Positions 19,440-28,354 are shown, numbered from the stretch's first letter. The stretch is 64,000 bases of DNA from Mucilaginibacter terrae (GCF_031951985.1 NZ_JAVLVU010000001.1:1364001-1428000); one strand, 5' to 3'. Numbers and translations: made by a program. Notes: a model not told the origin generated them from the letters alone.

Positions 19440-20366
19440 TCATTGCTTTCCCCCCTTTACAGCGGCTGTTGCTGCGGCTTTAAGTTGTGCAGCAAATTCG
19501 TCAGACACGCTTTGGGGCTTAAATTTCATTTGAGTTACCGGTTTATTAAATAATACGGCGTACCACACTAACCCGCCTAAGTATTTGCCGGCATCATTAG
19601 CATGGTGCGAATCAAAATTAAGTTTACCGTTACTCCAGCTGTAACCTGCATGTAATGAATTTTGCTCATGCGGCAATGCCGGGTAAACAGCCTTTAACGG
19701 GTCGAAACTTTCATCCTTTTTAAAAGATGTTTTAGGGTTGCTGCCAATCAACCAAAACGCATCGCCGGTTGGAATGATGTTTAAGTTGAGCTCCCTGGCC
19801 ATAAGATGGTAAGCAGCGCGCGACTTTTCATACATTTCCTTTTCGGTTTGTGCCAGCTTACCGTTATCAACCTCTCCAAAAGACTTTGAATCGGACCGAT
19901 AAGCCCACGTTTGATGTAATAAAATACGTGCCTTGGGCTGATATTGCCTGATTAGCGCATACAGTTGCTGTGCATAAGGTTTATAAGTATTTAAATTGCC
20001 CGACAACATGGAGTACTGCTGCATGGTTATTACATCCCACTCACTATCAGACAAAAGCATGCGCAACGATTTGTCGCCTTCGTAAGGCTTACCTTTGGGG
20101 TTTTCAGGTTCGGCACTATTAAGCTCGGCAAGCTGCCAGTGCCTTTGTAACGGACACCCCGGAAGTTCGGCATGCCCGAATACTATGTTGTTCCCATCAT
20201 CCTTAGCTATTTGCGGTAGAAAAGTTGATGCATTTTGCGAGAAACTATTGCCGATGAGTAATACCCGTAACGTTTTTTTTGATGAAATGCTACCGGTTTG
20301 TGCGTTGCTAACCAAGCCGGTTACTACCAATACAACGCTTAAAAACCATTTAAAAAATTGCCTCAT
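19440..20366 (-). CDS. DUF4886 SGNH-like hydrolase, putative secreted esterase
   Basis: A 308-residue protein with a signal peptide ending near V-S-N-A-Q-T. L-R-V-L-L-I-G-N-S-F-S-Q-N matches SGNH block I with G-N-S in place of G-D-S, W-D-V-I-T-M-Q-Q-Y is the next core strand, and D-S-H-H-A-N-D-A-G-K-Y-L resembles the C-terminal block carrying the catalytic Asp and His. In PULs such proteins are often carbohydrate esterases removing acetyl or similar groups; that is inference here. It lies 161 bases upstream of the lyase-like gene and 35 bases after the GH2 stop, so it is probably cotranscribed with GH2. Confidence 0.78.
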   Translation of the reverse strand: MRQFFKWFLSVVLVVTGLVSNAQTGSISSKKTLRVLLIGNSFSQNASTFLPQIAKDDGNNIVFGHAELPGCPLQRHWQLAELNSAEPENPKGKPYEGDKSLRMLLSDSEWDVITMQQYSMLSGNLNTYKPYAQQLYALIRQYQPKARILLHQTWAYRSDSKSFGEVDNGKLAQTEKEMYEKSRAAYHLMARELNLNIIPTGDAFWLIGSNPKTSFKKDESFDPLKAVYPALPHEQNSLHAGYSWSNGKLNFDSHHANDAGKYLGGLVWYAVLFNKPVTQMKFKPQSVSDEFAAQLKAAATAAVKGGKQ

Positions 20367-20401
20367 ATATATGTTTTTATAATTAAGTTATTGATGATTA
20401 T

Positions 20402-22204
20402 TTAATTTTGCGTCGCCTTTAAATCCTGCTTTTGTTTTTGCTCATAAAACCGGCGCATTACATACCATGCTTTCTTTTTAAAGCCCTTGTCGGATAATAG
20501 TCCCTTGCGGTTCCACCCTTCCTGAAATTGTGCGTGCATGCGGCCGGGGGCTCTAAAATCGGCCAGTATCCAGGGGCAGGTACCCCGCAAAAAAGGTATC
20601 TTTTTAAACATCTCGATGTTGTCTTTATACAGTTGTTCCTGGTGTTCTTCGGTCCATAAACTGGCGGTGTCTTTAGAGCCGTGATTGCCATACATGGCTT
20701 CGCTGCCAAACTCCGAAAAGATAAGCGGCTTGTTAAAGTTACTTTTCCATATTACGTTACCCGGCCCGGCAGGCCAGCTTTGATACCAGCCCATATACTT
20801 GTTTACGGCCAGCACATCTAAACTTTCGCTCAAGGGGTCGTCGATCACTATCTCGTTCCTGCTGTTCTTAAAATGGTCATAGGCCGACGAAATCAATCTT
20901 GATGGATCGGCCTTGCGGGCATCGGCAGCCATTTGTTTAAGGGTGGCATTACGTGCGGGAGATGGAGCCGTTTCGTTCGATAAACTCCAGATGATAATAC
21001 CGCAGCGGTTTTTATCACGATCAATCATTTCCCCAAGCATCATATTGGCTTTACCTAATATTTCGGGATTGGTAAATTGGATACCCTGCCATACAGGTAT
21101 TTCTTCCCACATCATAAATCCCATTTCTTCGGCCAGGCGAACGGTTTGCTCGCTTTGCGGATAGTGGGCCAAACGTATAAAGTTGCAACCAAGCTCTTTA
21201 GCCCAGGTTAACAACATACGCGAATCCGTTTCGGACGATGCCCTTCCCTGCCGCTGCGGAACCTCTTCATGAAAACTGATGCCACGCAAAAAAACCGGCC
21301 TGCCGTTCAGTACTATATCCCTTCCCTTAACTTCAATGCTGCGGAAACCTATCTTATCTTCTACCGTATCGGCACTGCTGCTTATTTTTACCTTGTAAAG
21401 CTTTGGCTTTGCGGGCGACCATAATACCAGCTTTGCATTCAAATTAATTAAAGCACGGCCGTTAGTATCAGTTTTGAAAGTCTTATCAATTCCCGCTCCA
21501 GGTATTGCAAGTTTAATATGTTGCGGCTTCCTGCTGCTGTTTTGTACCCAGCCTTGTATTTGGTTCGGGGAACCTTTTTGCAACTGAATAAAATAATCGG
21601 TTATATAATCTTCGGGGGTTTCGGCAATGTTTACGCTGCGGGTTATGCCGCCATAGTTCCACCAATCAAATTTACGTGCAGGAATAGCATCCGCCCGGCG
21701 TTCGTTATTCGCTTTAACTACTAACAGGTTGAGGCCGCTTTTTATCTGATCGGTAACTTCAAAATTAAAAGAATTAAAGCCGCCTTCGTGGCTGCCTATT
21801 TTTTGTCCGTTGAGGTATATGTCGCTACGGTAGCTTACTGCGCCGAAGCTCAGGAAAACGTGCTTGCCCGGCTTTTTTGTGTAATTAAAATCGCGTTTGT
21901 ACCAAATGGTGCCTTCATAATATTTAAGTTCGGCCCTTTGTGAGTTCCAGTCGCCGGGTACGTTAAGCGTTTGGCTGTTATCAAAAGAAAACTCAGTAAA
22001 GTCGGTTGCCCCCGCGGGTTTTTTATTTGCGCTTATGGCCGTTGCGCTACCGCTGTCATACCAGTCAATAATCACGTTCCACTTGCCGTCGAGGTTTTGA
22101 ACGTTGCGGCCGGTTAAATTTACATTACTGTTTTGTGCATAGCCGCTGATGCCTGATAAAACCAGCATTAAAAAAACATAGTACTTTATTTCACTAACTC
22201 TCAT
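20402..22204 (-). CDS. GH2 family beta-glucuronidase-like enzyme
   Basis: A 600-residue secreted protein with the normal GH2 layout: signal peptide, jelly-roll sugar-binding domain (about 35-200, with G-S-H-E-G-G-F-N-S-F), Ig-like domain (about 200-290), and TIM barrel. The acid/base Glu is in W-S-L-S-N-E-T-A-P and the nucleophile Glu in I-F-S-E-F-G-S-E-A. Near the C-terminus N-R-K-G-L-L aligns with the N-x-K motif (N-K-K-G in the E. coli enzyme) that binds the substrate carboxylate in beta-glucuronidases, and D-F-R follows the same pattern. A glucuronidase or galacturonidase is therefore more likely than a galactosidase. A terminator separates it from the upstream DUF4832 gene. Confidence 0.9.
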   Translation of the reverse strand: MRVSEIKYYVFLMLVLSGISGYAQNSNVNLTGRNVQNLDGKWNVIIDWYDSGSATAISANKKPAGATDFTEFSFDNSQTLNVPGDWNSQRAELKYYEGTIWYKRDFNYTKKPGKHVFLSFGAVSYRSDIYLNGQKIGSHEGGFNSFNFEVTDQIKSGLNLLVVKANNERRADAIPARKFDWWNYGGITRSVNIAETPEDYITDYFIQLQKGSPNQIQGWVQNSSRKPQHIKLAIPGAGIDKTFKTDTNGRALINLNAKLVLWSPAKPKLYKVKISSSADTVEDKIGFRSIEVKGRDIVLNGRPVFLRGISFHEEVPQRQGRASSETDSRMLLTWAKELGCNFIRLAHYPQSEQTVRLAEEMGFMMWEEIPVWQGIQFTNPEILGKANMMLGEMIDRDKNRCGIIIWSLSNETAPSPARNATLKQMAADARKADPSRLISSAYDHFKNSRNEIVIDDPLSESLDVLAVNKYMGWYQSWPAGPGNVIWKSNFNKPLIFSEFGSEAMYGNHGSKDTASLWTEEHQEQLYKDNIEMFKKIPFLRGTCPWILADFRAPGRMHAQFQEGWNRKGLLSDKGFKKKAWYVMRRFYEQKQKQDLKATQN

Positions 22205-22263
22205 AATATTATCCGGAGTGTTGCAATGAGCTATAATATCCCTTTGGTTTTCAAATTATATAG

Positions 22264-22311
22264 GTAATAAAAAATGCTACCAGGCCTAATATACATGTAA
22301 GGCCTGGTAGC
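22264..22311 (-). terminator. Terminator or attenuator between the DUF4832 and GH2 genes
   Basis: A perfect 12-bp inverted repeat, GCTACCAGGCCT at 22276-22287 and AGGCCTGGTAGC at 22300-22311. On the minus strand it is followed by a T-rich run. It lies 35 bases after the DUF4832 stop, so it should end most DUF4832 transcripts before GH2. Confidence 0.85.
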
Positions 22312-22345
22312 TCAATTAACTTAGTGAGTTGATTAATAATAGTAT

Positions 22346-24340
22346 TTAATTTAGCGTGAAGGTTTCCCAGCCGCTAATGGTTGCGCGGTTACACTTCATT
22401 ACCGATTGCCCGTCTTCAGAAGAAATATAATTACCATTATTTCCTCTAAGTGAAATTCTACCGTTTGCGTTTACAATCCAATCGAATTTCTCCCAATCAC
22501 TAATGGTAGTTCGTTTACAGGTGATGCCGGTAGTTGCCCCGTTTTCAGATGACACGTACTTGTCCATACTTTTAAGTGCAACTTTTCCTCCGCCTGCGTC
22601 AACAATGGTAAAGGTTTCCCAGGTTGATGCTGATGTACGGTTACACATCATGGACGACTGGCCGTTTTCGCCGGATGCAAAAAGGTTGTTAGAGCCCCGC
22701 AGTTTAATGCTTTGACCAACTGGAGGTGCGGTAACTGCAGTTTGCACCTGTAGGCTGCCAAGTTTAAGCCAGCCGTTAGACACGTCACCGGTAACTGCCA
22801 GCGATATACCTGGTTTATTAGCATCAGTTTTATCGATAATGGCTATGGCCCATGTGTAGGTGCCGGGAGCTAAATCAACCGATGTTGTGGTAAGGTTGTA
22901 AGTAGTCGGCGCACCTTTAATCCACTTAGAGGGGTCGCTGTTATTATCAATAAAAAGCTTTTTTACTACGTTGGAGCCATCCAAAATGGCGAAGGCCACT
23001 TTGTATTTATAATTCCATTGCGGAATATTATTAGGGCAATACCCCCATCCCATATTTACCCACCTGTGGCTAAGCGAAGCCGTTGCACCGGCGGTAACGG
23101 TTTCAGGCAATGATACTTCATCAGGGTATAAGCGGTAGCCACCCTCTGTAATAAAGCGCTGCACAAGCGGAAAGCTGGTTTGAAACCACGAGGCTGCTTC
23201 GCCAACCCTGAAATCCATCATGTTTACCGCTGCCACCTGTGATGCATTAAACTCGCCAAGGCGTACATCTTCAGGATGTCCTTCGCGGTAATTGCCGCTC
23301 GGATCAATCCAATAGCGGTGCGTACCGGTGGTTATCCAGCCACCCTCCATAATAATGGGGCGTTTATGCTTCCATGTTGCTGCAAAGGCACGTTCCCAGC
23401 TTTGATAGTAGTCGGTCATGCCAAATGCATCCTGCCTAAGGCTGTAACCTTTATTAATGGCACTTTCGAGCAAAGCCGTGGTATTTGCATTAGGCGCTCC
23501 CCAGCTTGCTGGGTGGCCAACCAAACGGTGGTAATTAATTACTAAAGGCACTTTAGTAAACTGCTGGGTGTATAAGGTGGTAATCCAATCCAAAACCTGT
23601 GCTTTTAGCGTTTCGGTATTGCTGCCATTTGAGGTGGCCGGGTCTTCGTAAATAGTGTTGTGCGCTTCGCCCCATTTGCCCAAACCGTAGGCATCAATGA
23701 ATGCCGTTTTTTTAGGGTCGTTAAAATCACTGGCTAACGCGGCGATGAACTTGGTATAGTATTGTTTAAAAACAGGATCTTGCGGGTAAGGTGTACGCCT
23801 TAACGGAAAGGATGCGTTTTCGAGGTAATATTGTGCACCTGCATCAAACACAAATTGTGGCGTGTTAAGTCCCTGGTCGCGCCCGTCAACCACAATACGA
23901 AAGGCAATAGGTAATCCCCGGGTTGCGGCTCCTTTTATTAAGTTACCTAATGTTGAATTTGGATCGCGCCAGGCATACACCCCGTCGGCCGGGTTAAGTT
24001 TAGCCCAACTGGTGCGAATGTAGCAGGCCGAAGCATAATCAATAGCCTTAACAGGGTTAGCCACCCCGGGCACGGTATAGGTCTTGTCCCAGTAAGTTTG
24101 ATCACTGTTGCCCCCTGCATAAAGTACCCAGCCGTTCATCGGATTGCGGAGGATCGCTGTACTGTTGTAAGCAGGCATTAGCACCATATTGCCGGCAATA
24201 GCGGCTACGCTTTTCCCGGCCACTTTACTATTAACATCGGGGTCGCCTTCGGCAAGCCTTTTAGAGCAGGCAACTGAATACAGGCTAAGGTATGCCATAA
24301 CAGCAAGCCTGCCCAGCTTTTTAAAGTTTAGTTTTCTCAT
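22346..24340 (-). CDS. DUF4832 protein with three C-terminal beta-trefoil-like repeats
   Basis: A 664-residue lipoprotein candidate (Y-S-V-A-C-S-K, Cys 25). The N-terminal two thirds look like the DUF4874/DUF4832 TIM-barrel-like glycosidase-related proteins: N-P-M-N-G-W-V-L-Y, R-I-V-V-D-G-R-D, then G-L-G-K-W-G-E and M-E-G-G-W. An all-beta segment follows. The last 120 residues hold three repeats of about 37 (near 545-580, 586-622 and 628-664) with the pattern L-R-G-x-N-x-x-x-S-S-E-D-G-Q ... C-N/K-R ... W-E-x-F. This is typical of fascin-like or ricin-like beta-trefoils that bind sugars. The substrate is unknown. It is the first gene of this minus-strand group. Confidence 0.75.
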   Translation of the reverse strand: MRKLNFKKLGRLAVMAYLSLYSVACSKRLAEGDPDVNSKVAGKSVAAIAGNMVLMPAYNSTAILRNPMNGWVLYAGGNSDQTYWDKTYTVPGVANPVKAIDYASACYIRTSWAKLNPADGVYAWRDPNSTLGNLIKGAATRGLPIAFRIVVDGRDQGLNTPQFVFDAGAQYYLENASFPLRRTPYPQDPVFKQYYTKFIAALASDFNDPKKTAFIDAYGLGKWGEAHNTIYEDPATSNGSNTETLKAQVLDWITTLYTQQFTKVPLVINYHRLVGHPASWGAPNANTTALLESAINKGYSLRQDAFGMTDYYQSWERAFAATWKHKRPIIMEGGWITTGTHRYWIDPSGNYREGHPEDVRLGEFNASQVAAVNMMDFRVGEAASWFQTSFPLVQRFITEGGYRLYPDEVSLPETVTAGATASLSHRWVNMGWGYCPNNIPQWNYKYKVAFAILDGSNVVKKLFIDNNSDPSKWIKGAPTTYNLTTTSVDLAPGTYTWAIAIIDKTDANKPGISLAVTGDVSNGWLKLGSLQVQTAVTAPPVGQSIKLRGSNNLFASGENGQSSMMCNRTSASTWETFTIVDAGGGKVALKSMDKYVSSENGATTGITCKRTTISDWEKFDWIVNANGRISLRGNNGNYISSEDGQSVMKCNRATISGWETFTLN

Positions 24341-24808
24341 GGTTAAAAAAATTTAGATTTATTGGTTTTAATTGGCGAACAGAAATCAACAAAACTTTAG
24401 CCCTTGAGCCGGAAAAAAATTGGTTTAAAACTTAGTACGCCTGCACTGTTGCAAGTGGAATGAAATGTAAAAAAGGTTTACAGAAGCGTAATGCACACCG
24501 GATATACACAGGAAGACATACTTAATAAGTACAAACTTAAAGACTACCCTTGAGGTGAAGCATCCACAAATTCATCAATTAGAGGCTACATTTTCGGCAT
24601 GTAGCGTTTGAAAGTCAGAGGAGAAGATTTTAAAAGGTTTCTTTTTAGAGCTTGGCAAATACCACCATGATAATTATTCTGGGATCAGAATAACGCAATA
24701 ATTGGAGAGTAATGGGTGTACTGATTTAGCAGTTTTTAATGTTAATAAAACGCATTAGTTTACAACAAATAAGGGATCAGTCCGAATTATTGGGGGGGGG
24801 ATACATTT
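24341..24808. other. Non-coding stretch upstream of the DUF4832 gene
   Basis: No convincing gene on either strand. It should contain the promoter of the DUF4832 gene. Near its right end is a run of nine G (24792-24800) next to ATTCGGACTGATCCC on the minus strand, which looks like the end of the decayed ISL3-type element listed next. Confidence 0.5.
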
Positions 24809-24957
24809 TCAGGCATAGATATTAGCGAGTCTGAACAGGAAGAAAGTAGTGTCTCTAACGCCTCTTGAAGTAGCCCTGAAAGCTTTGATCTTGGCGTTGA
24901 ATGATTCCCGATGCGTTTGTGCTGCGGTTATCAAAGAAGTTCAGGATAGATTCATAA
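24809..24957 (-). pseudogene. C-terminal remnant of an ISL3/ISAon1-type transposase
   Basis: On the minus strand, E-S-I-L-N-F-F-D-N-R-S-T-N-A-S is followed, after an apparent two-base deletion near 24908, by E-S-F-N-A-K-I-K-A-F-R-A and then R-G-V-R-D-T-T-F-F-L-F-R-L-A-N-I-Y-A and a stop at 24809. This is the characteristic C-terminus of ISAon1-type (ISL3 family) transposases of Bacteroidetes. The upstream part is missing: the fragment ends exactly at the IS481-family element, whose other flank does not continue the protein. It therefore reflects an insertion followed by deletion, or a rearrangement. Confidence 0.75.
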
Positions 24958-26206
24958 TGTGAGATAGTCACAATTTAATCTGACAGTTACAATAATTTAA
25001 AACACGTAACAGAGATTAGTATTATGACAACCCAAGCAAAGATCATCAAAAACAAGATGGGCATATTGGAGCTTGCCCAGCATTTAGGAAACGTATCACA
25101 GGCCTGTAAAGTGATGGGCTACTCACGTGATAGCTTCTACAGGTTCAAGGAACTTTATGACCAGGGCGGCGAACTTGCCCTTCAGGAAATCAGCAGACGG
25201 AAGCCGATCTTAAAGAACCGTGTAGAAGAGCATGTAGAGCAAGCTGTTGTTGCAATGGCCATAGATCAACCGGCTTTAGGCCAGTTAAGGGTGTCCAATG
25301 AGCTTAAAAAGCAAGGCATATTAATATCTCCCGGGGGAGTAAGAAGTATCTGGTTGCGCCACGATCTGCAAACCTTTAAGCTTCGTTTAAAGGCATTAGA
25401 AGCCAAATCGGCACAGGAAGGATTGGTGTTAACCGAAGCACAGGTAGTTGCTTTAGAAAAGGCTAAAGAAGAAAAGAAAGCACATGGTGAAATAGAAACA
25501 CACCATCCCGGCTATCTGGGTGCACAGGACACTTACTATGTCGGCAACATCAAAGGTGTTGGCCATATTTACCAGCAAACATTTATTGATACTTATGCTA
25601 AAGTGGCCTTTACTAAACTATATGACAGAAAGAATGCACTGGTAGCAGCAGAGATGCTCAATGATAAAGTGGTGCCGTTTTACGAGCAACATGACCTGCG
25701 TTTATTACGGATACTTACCGACACAGGGACAGAATATTGCGGCTCAAGAGAGCAGCATGAGTTCCAGTTATACCTGGCCATTGAAGATATAGACCATACT
25801 AAAACAAAAGCTAAAAGTCCACAAACCAATGGGATCTGCGAGCGGTTTCACCGCACTATTCAGGATGAGTTCTATGCTATTGCTTTCCGAAAAAAGATCT
25901 ATCGTAGCATTGCTGAATTGCAGGCAGATCTGGATAGGTGGATGACTGGTTACAATAATGAGCGGACACATAGTGGAAAATACTGCTTTGGCAAAACACC
26001 AATGCAAACATTTACTGATAGCATTCCGATGGCACAGGAAAAGTTATTGGAGAGACTCGCCGAAGACCAGATTCTTCAGAGCCCCCACAAAAAGCGCTCA
26101 GAAGAATCTGAGTCGATGCCGTTAGACGAGAAAAAGCTATATTCACAAATCACATCTGACAACTTATAAAACCACCTAACTGTCAGATCAAGTAGTGGCT
26201 ATTACA
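24958..26206 (+). mobile_element. IS481-family insertion sequence, apparently complete
   Basis: About 1.25 kb bounded by imperfect inverted repeats that begin TGT: left end 24958-24989, right end 26177-26206. The inner part ATCTGACAGTTA is identical and about 22 of 26 aligned bases match across ATAGYCAC to GTTA. A single transposase gene fills the element. No clear target-site duplication is visible, and the two flanks look unrelated, which suggests the neighbourhood was rearranged after insertion. Confidence 0.85.
25024..26169 (+). CDS. IS481-family DDE transposase
   Basis: 381 residues, within the usual length. An N-terminal helix-turn-helix ([18 protein letters not shown]) is followed by a second HTH-like region and an integrase-core (rve) domain. 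The likely catalytic triad is Asp in G-A-Q-D-T-Y-Y-V-G, Asp in L-T-D-T-G-T-E-Y and Glu in G-I-C-E-R-F-H-R-T. The C-terminal Y-N-N-E-R-T-H-S-G is typical of the family. The frame is intact, so the element may still be active. It is enclosed by the matching inverted repeats. Confidence 0.94.
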   Translation: MTTQAKIIKNKMGILELAQHLGNVSQACKVMGYSRDSFYRFKELYDQGGELALQEISRRKPILKNRVEEHVEQAVVAMAIDQPALGQLRVSNELKKQGILISPGGVRSIWLRHDLQTFKLRLKALEAKSAQEGLVLTEAQVVALEKAKEEKKAHGEIETHHPGYLGAQDTYYVGNIKGVGHIYQQTFIDTYAKVAFTKLYDRKNALVAAEMLNDKVVPFYEQHDLRLLRILTDTGTEYCGSREQHEFQLYLAIEDIDHTKTKAKSPQTNGICERFHRTIQDEFYAIAFRKKIYRSIAELQADLDRWMTGYNNERTHSGKYCFGKTPMQTFTDSIPMAQEKLLERLAEDQILQSPHKKRSEESESMPLDEKKLYSQITSDNL

Positions 26207-26255
26207 CTTAAAGCATTTTTAAGTTGCAATTAAATGTTCATAGATTTCCCCATAA

Positions 26256-27524
26256 TTAATCGACATTATTATTATCCTGCATTTTAATAATTCTTGTGAC
26301 TGCTAGCTGTACCTCGTCTATAATTTTCCAATCAGGCTTAATGTATATATCAGTAGTCCTTGTACTTTGATCAATGTGGTTTAGCGCAAAACCAACGTCA
26401 TCTTTTGAAAAACGGCATTCATTTCTTGCGATGCTACCGAATGAATGACGAGCACAATACAAAGTCAATGAATGAATACCTAAAGCCTCACCAATTTCTT
26501 TCAATCCCTTATTCAATGCTTTGTTAAAATTATTGGATTCGGAGTATCTATCTTGCAAGCGGTCGATATATCTGAACAATAGTGGGGATGCCTCTGAAAT
26601 AATTTTTATGCTTATAAAAGCACTATCTTTTCGTCTTGTGCTTGTTTTTGATCTATTATAGTTAACCCTGCTTTTTATAATGTTCGACTTACGAAGGTTA
26701 TAAATATCTTTAGCATTCATACCGCACAGGTAAAACGACAAAAGAAAAATATCCTTTGCTAATTCTGCACGGGAACCTGGAACACATTCAAACTCACGAA
26801 TTTTAAAGAGTTGCTCAATAGTTAGCGCACGTTTTGCAGTCATCGGAGCCTCGATCACCTTGTGTTTTTTGAATGGGTAATACTTGATCCTGATTATTCC
26901 ACGGTCTTCATCATTAAATCTATCCCTTGCTGCATTAAATAATGTTCTAAGATCTCGCATATGGTTATGAAGCCCAGAATCAGATAAACCCTTGCTTATG
27001 TAATTGACTTCGTTACCAAGTTGATTTCTGCGTTTAAATCTTCTCTCCTTTCGCAGATACTTTTCATAGTCGGGTAACATTAGAGCATTTATCCTATCGA
27101 TCTCGACCTTCTGACTTCCGAAATAATCACATAAGCTATTCGTAACTGTTAAAATAGGATAGGCATTACCTTTCCTTCCTTGGGCTATCAACTCCGCTAT
27201 GTATTGCCTGGCAAAAGCAATTATATCAATTACATTATTTTCTTCGACCTGGGTAAGACAGTTTGCTAACTCTTTTACATCATAATGGATAAGCCGACTA
27301 TCAAGCTCTAACAATCTCATTCGATATTTAGCGATTTCCGTGGATATCACGGAGAGCAGAAATTTATCCTTAATGGAAAGATTTTTTTTAAGCTGCCTTT
27401 CGTGGGCAAAATGATTGGTGTTGATGTAAGTGACCTTGCGGTTGTGAGTTAATCGGTACTTAATATTGTAAGTGCCGTCTTCCTTTTTGTGGTGTTTGAG
27501 GACCATTTCCTTAATGGTAGCCAT
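26256..27524 (-). CDS. Bacteroidetes-type tyrosine recombinase (site-specific integrase)
   Basis: 422 residues: N-terminal arm-binding region (about 1-90), SAM-like core-binding domain (about 105-205), and catalytic domain. Catalytic features are A-R-H-S-F-G-S (H-x-x-R-like box), L-N-H-I-D-Q-S-T-R-T-T-D-I-Y (second His and nucleophilic Tyr). The first catalytic Arg is not obvious: the usual position reads F-Y-L-C-G-M-N-A-K-D, as in some integrative-element integrases. It is transcribed away from tRNA-His, 174 bases from the tRNA 3' end, the normal place for the integrase of a tRNA-targeted island. The left neighbour is an IS481 element only about 50 bases from its stop. Confidence 0.9.
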   Translation of the reverse strand: MATIKEMVLKHHKKEDGTYNIKYRLTHNRKVTYINTNHFAHERQLKKNLSIKDKFLLSVISTEIAKYRMRLLELDSRLIHYDVKELANCLTQVEENNVIDIIAFARQYIAELIAQGRKGNAYPILTVTNSLCDYFGSQKVEIDRINALMLPDYEKYLRKERRFKRRNQLGNEVNYISKGLSDSGLHNHMRDLRTLFNAARDRFNDEDRGIIRIKYYPFKKHKVIEAPMTAKRALTIEQLFKIREFECVPGSRAELAKDIFLLSFYLCGMNAKDIYNLRKSNIIKSRVNYNRSKTSTRRKDSAFISIKIISEASPLLFRYIDRLQDRYSESNNFNKALNKGLKEIGEALGIHSLTLYCARHSFGSIARNECRFSKDDVGFALNHIDQSTRTTDIYIKPDWKIIDEVQLAVTRIIKMQDNNNVD

Positions 27525-27539
27525 AATGACGAATTACGT

Positions 27540-27561
27540 TGTAAAACATTTGTAAAACATT
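27540..27561. repeat. Two tandem 11-bp repeats just upstream of the integrase
   Basis: TGTAAAACATT occurs twice back to back (27540-27550 and 27551-27561), 16 bases before the integrase start and between it and tRNA-His. The position suits an integrase arm-type binding site or a repressor site; function is inferred. Confidence 0.5.
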
Positions 27562-27652
27562 TTCGTCAAGTTGGGCAGTTTTTCGTGTTTAACACAACGC
27601 ATCAGGTTTAATCCTGACGAACATGTTTTTATTGAAAAACTGCCCTTAGGGC

Positions 27653-27686
27653 ATAAAAAAAGCCCTTTTACTACTGTAAAAAGACT
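27653..27686 (-). terminator. Terminator of the tRNA-His gene
   Basis: On the minus strand AGTCTTTTTAC pairs with GTAAAAGGGCT (two G-T pairs) across a 4-base loop, followed by seven T. It starts about 12 bases after the tRNA 3' end. Confidence 0.85.
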
Positions 27687-27697
27687 TTTTAGAAATG

Positions 27698-27772
27698 GGT
27701 AAATGATGGGGCTCGAACCCACGACCCTCGGTACCACAAACCGATGCTCTAACCAACTGAGCTACATCTACC
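27698..27772 (-). tRNA. tRNA-His (anticodon GTG)
   Basis: The cloverleaf folds completely: G-1 pairs with C73, acceptor GTAGATG/CATTTAC, D-arm GCTC/GAGC with GGTTA loop, anticodon stem TCGGT/ACCGA with loop TTGTGGT (anticodon GTG), and T-arm GTGGG/CCCAT with loop TTCGAGC. The extra G-1:C73 pair is the identity mark of tRNA-His. CCA is not encoded. The neighbouring integrase suggests its 3' end serves as an attachment site. Confidence 0.97.
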
Positions 27773-27881
27773 GTGTTAGCGGGTACAAAAATAGAAATCT
27801 TTATGCAGTTTGCAAACCCTTTTTTTAAATAATTATTAAAGGCTTCAAAACGGGCATTTTAACTATTTTTGCAGCCTATTT

Positions 27882-28349
27882 ATGATCGAGATTTTTACAG
27901 ATGGCGCTTCGAGCGGTAACCCCGGACCGGGTGGATATGGCGTAGTATTGCGTGCAGGCCAGCATTACAAAGAACTTTCAGAAGGCTTTCGCAAAACCAC
28001 TAATAACCGTATGGAACTGCTTGCTGTTATTAAAGGCCTCGAAGCCTTGAAAGCTCCCGGACAGCAGGTAACTGTTTTCTCTGATTCGAAATACGTGATA
28101 GACTCTATTGAAAAGCGCTGGCTTAATGGCTGGGTTGCTAAAGGCTTTGCTGGTAAAAAAAACAAAGACCTGTGGTTGCGCTACCTCGACATAAGCAAAT
28201 TGCACAAGGTGCGCTTTGTATGGGTTAAGGGCCACGCCGGCCACCCCGAAAACGAAAGATGCGACCAACTTGCAGTGGCCGCATCTAAACAAAAAGAATT
28301 ATTAATCGACTCAGTATTTGAGGTAGAGAACGCGAGAGGCAACTCTTAA
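27882..28349 (+). CDS. rnhA: Ribonuclease HI
   Basis: 155 residues, the normal size. It degrades the RNA strand of RNA/DNA hybrids in the cytoplasm (primer and R-loop removal). Catalytic acids are visible in I-F-T-D-G-A-S-S-G-N-P-G-P-G-G-Y-G (Asp 6), N-N-R-M-E-L (Glu), F-S-D-S-K-Y-V (Asp) and E-N-E-R-C-D-Q-L-A (Asp), with the conserved His in V-K-G-H-A-G. A TATTTTTG sequence fitting the Bacteroidetes -7 consensus lies at 27864-27871, only 11 bases before the ATG, so the leader would be very short if it is used. It converges on fbp with five bases between stops. Confidence 0.97.
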   Translation: MIEIFTDGASSGNPGPGGYGVVLRAGQHYKELSEGFRKTTNNRMELLAVIKGLEALKAPGQQVTVFSDSKYVIDSIEKRWLNGWVAKGFAGKKNKDLWLRYLDISKLHKVRFVWVKGHAGHPENERCDQLAVAASKQKELLIDSVFEVENARGNS

Positions 28350-28354
28350 CAACA

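Noticed and set aside
27534..27737. Minus-strand ORF of 67 codons
   Set aside because: It runs through tRNA-His and its terminator.
24341..27800. Prophage
   Set aside because: Only an integrase and IS genes are present; no capsid, portal, terminase or lysis genes.
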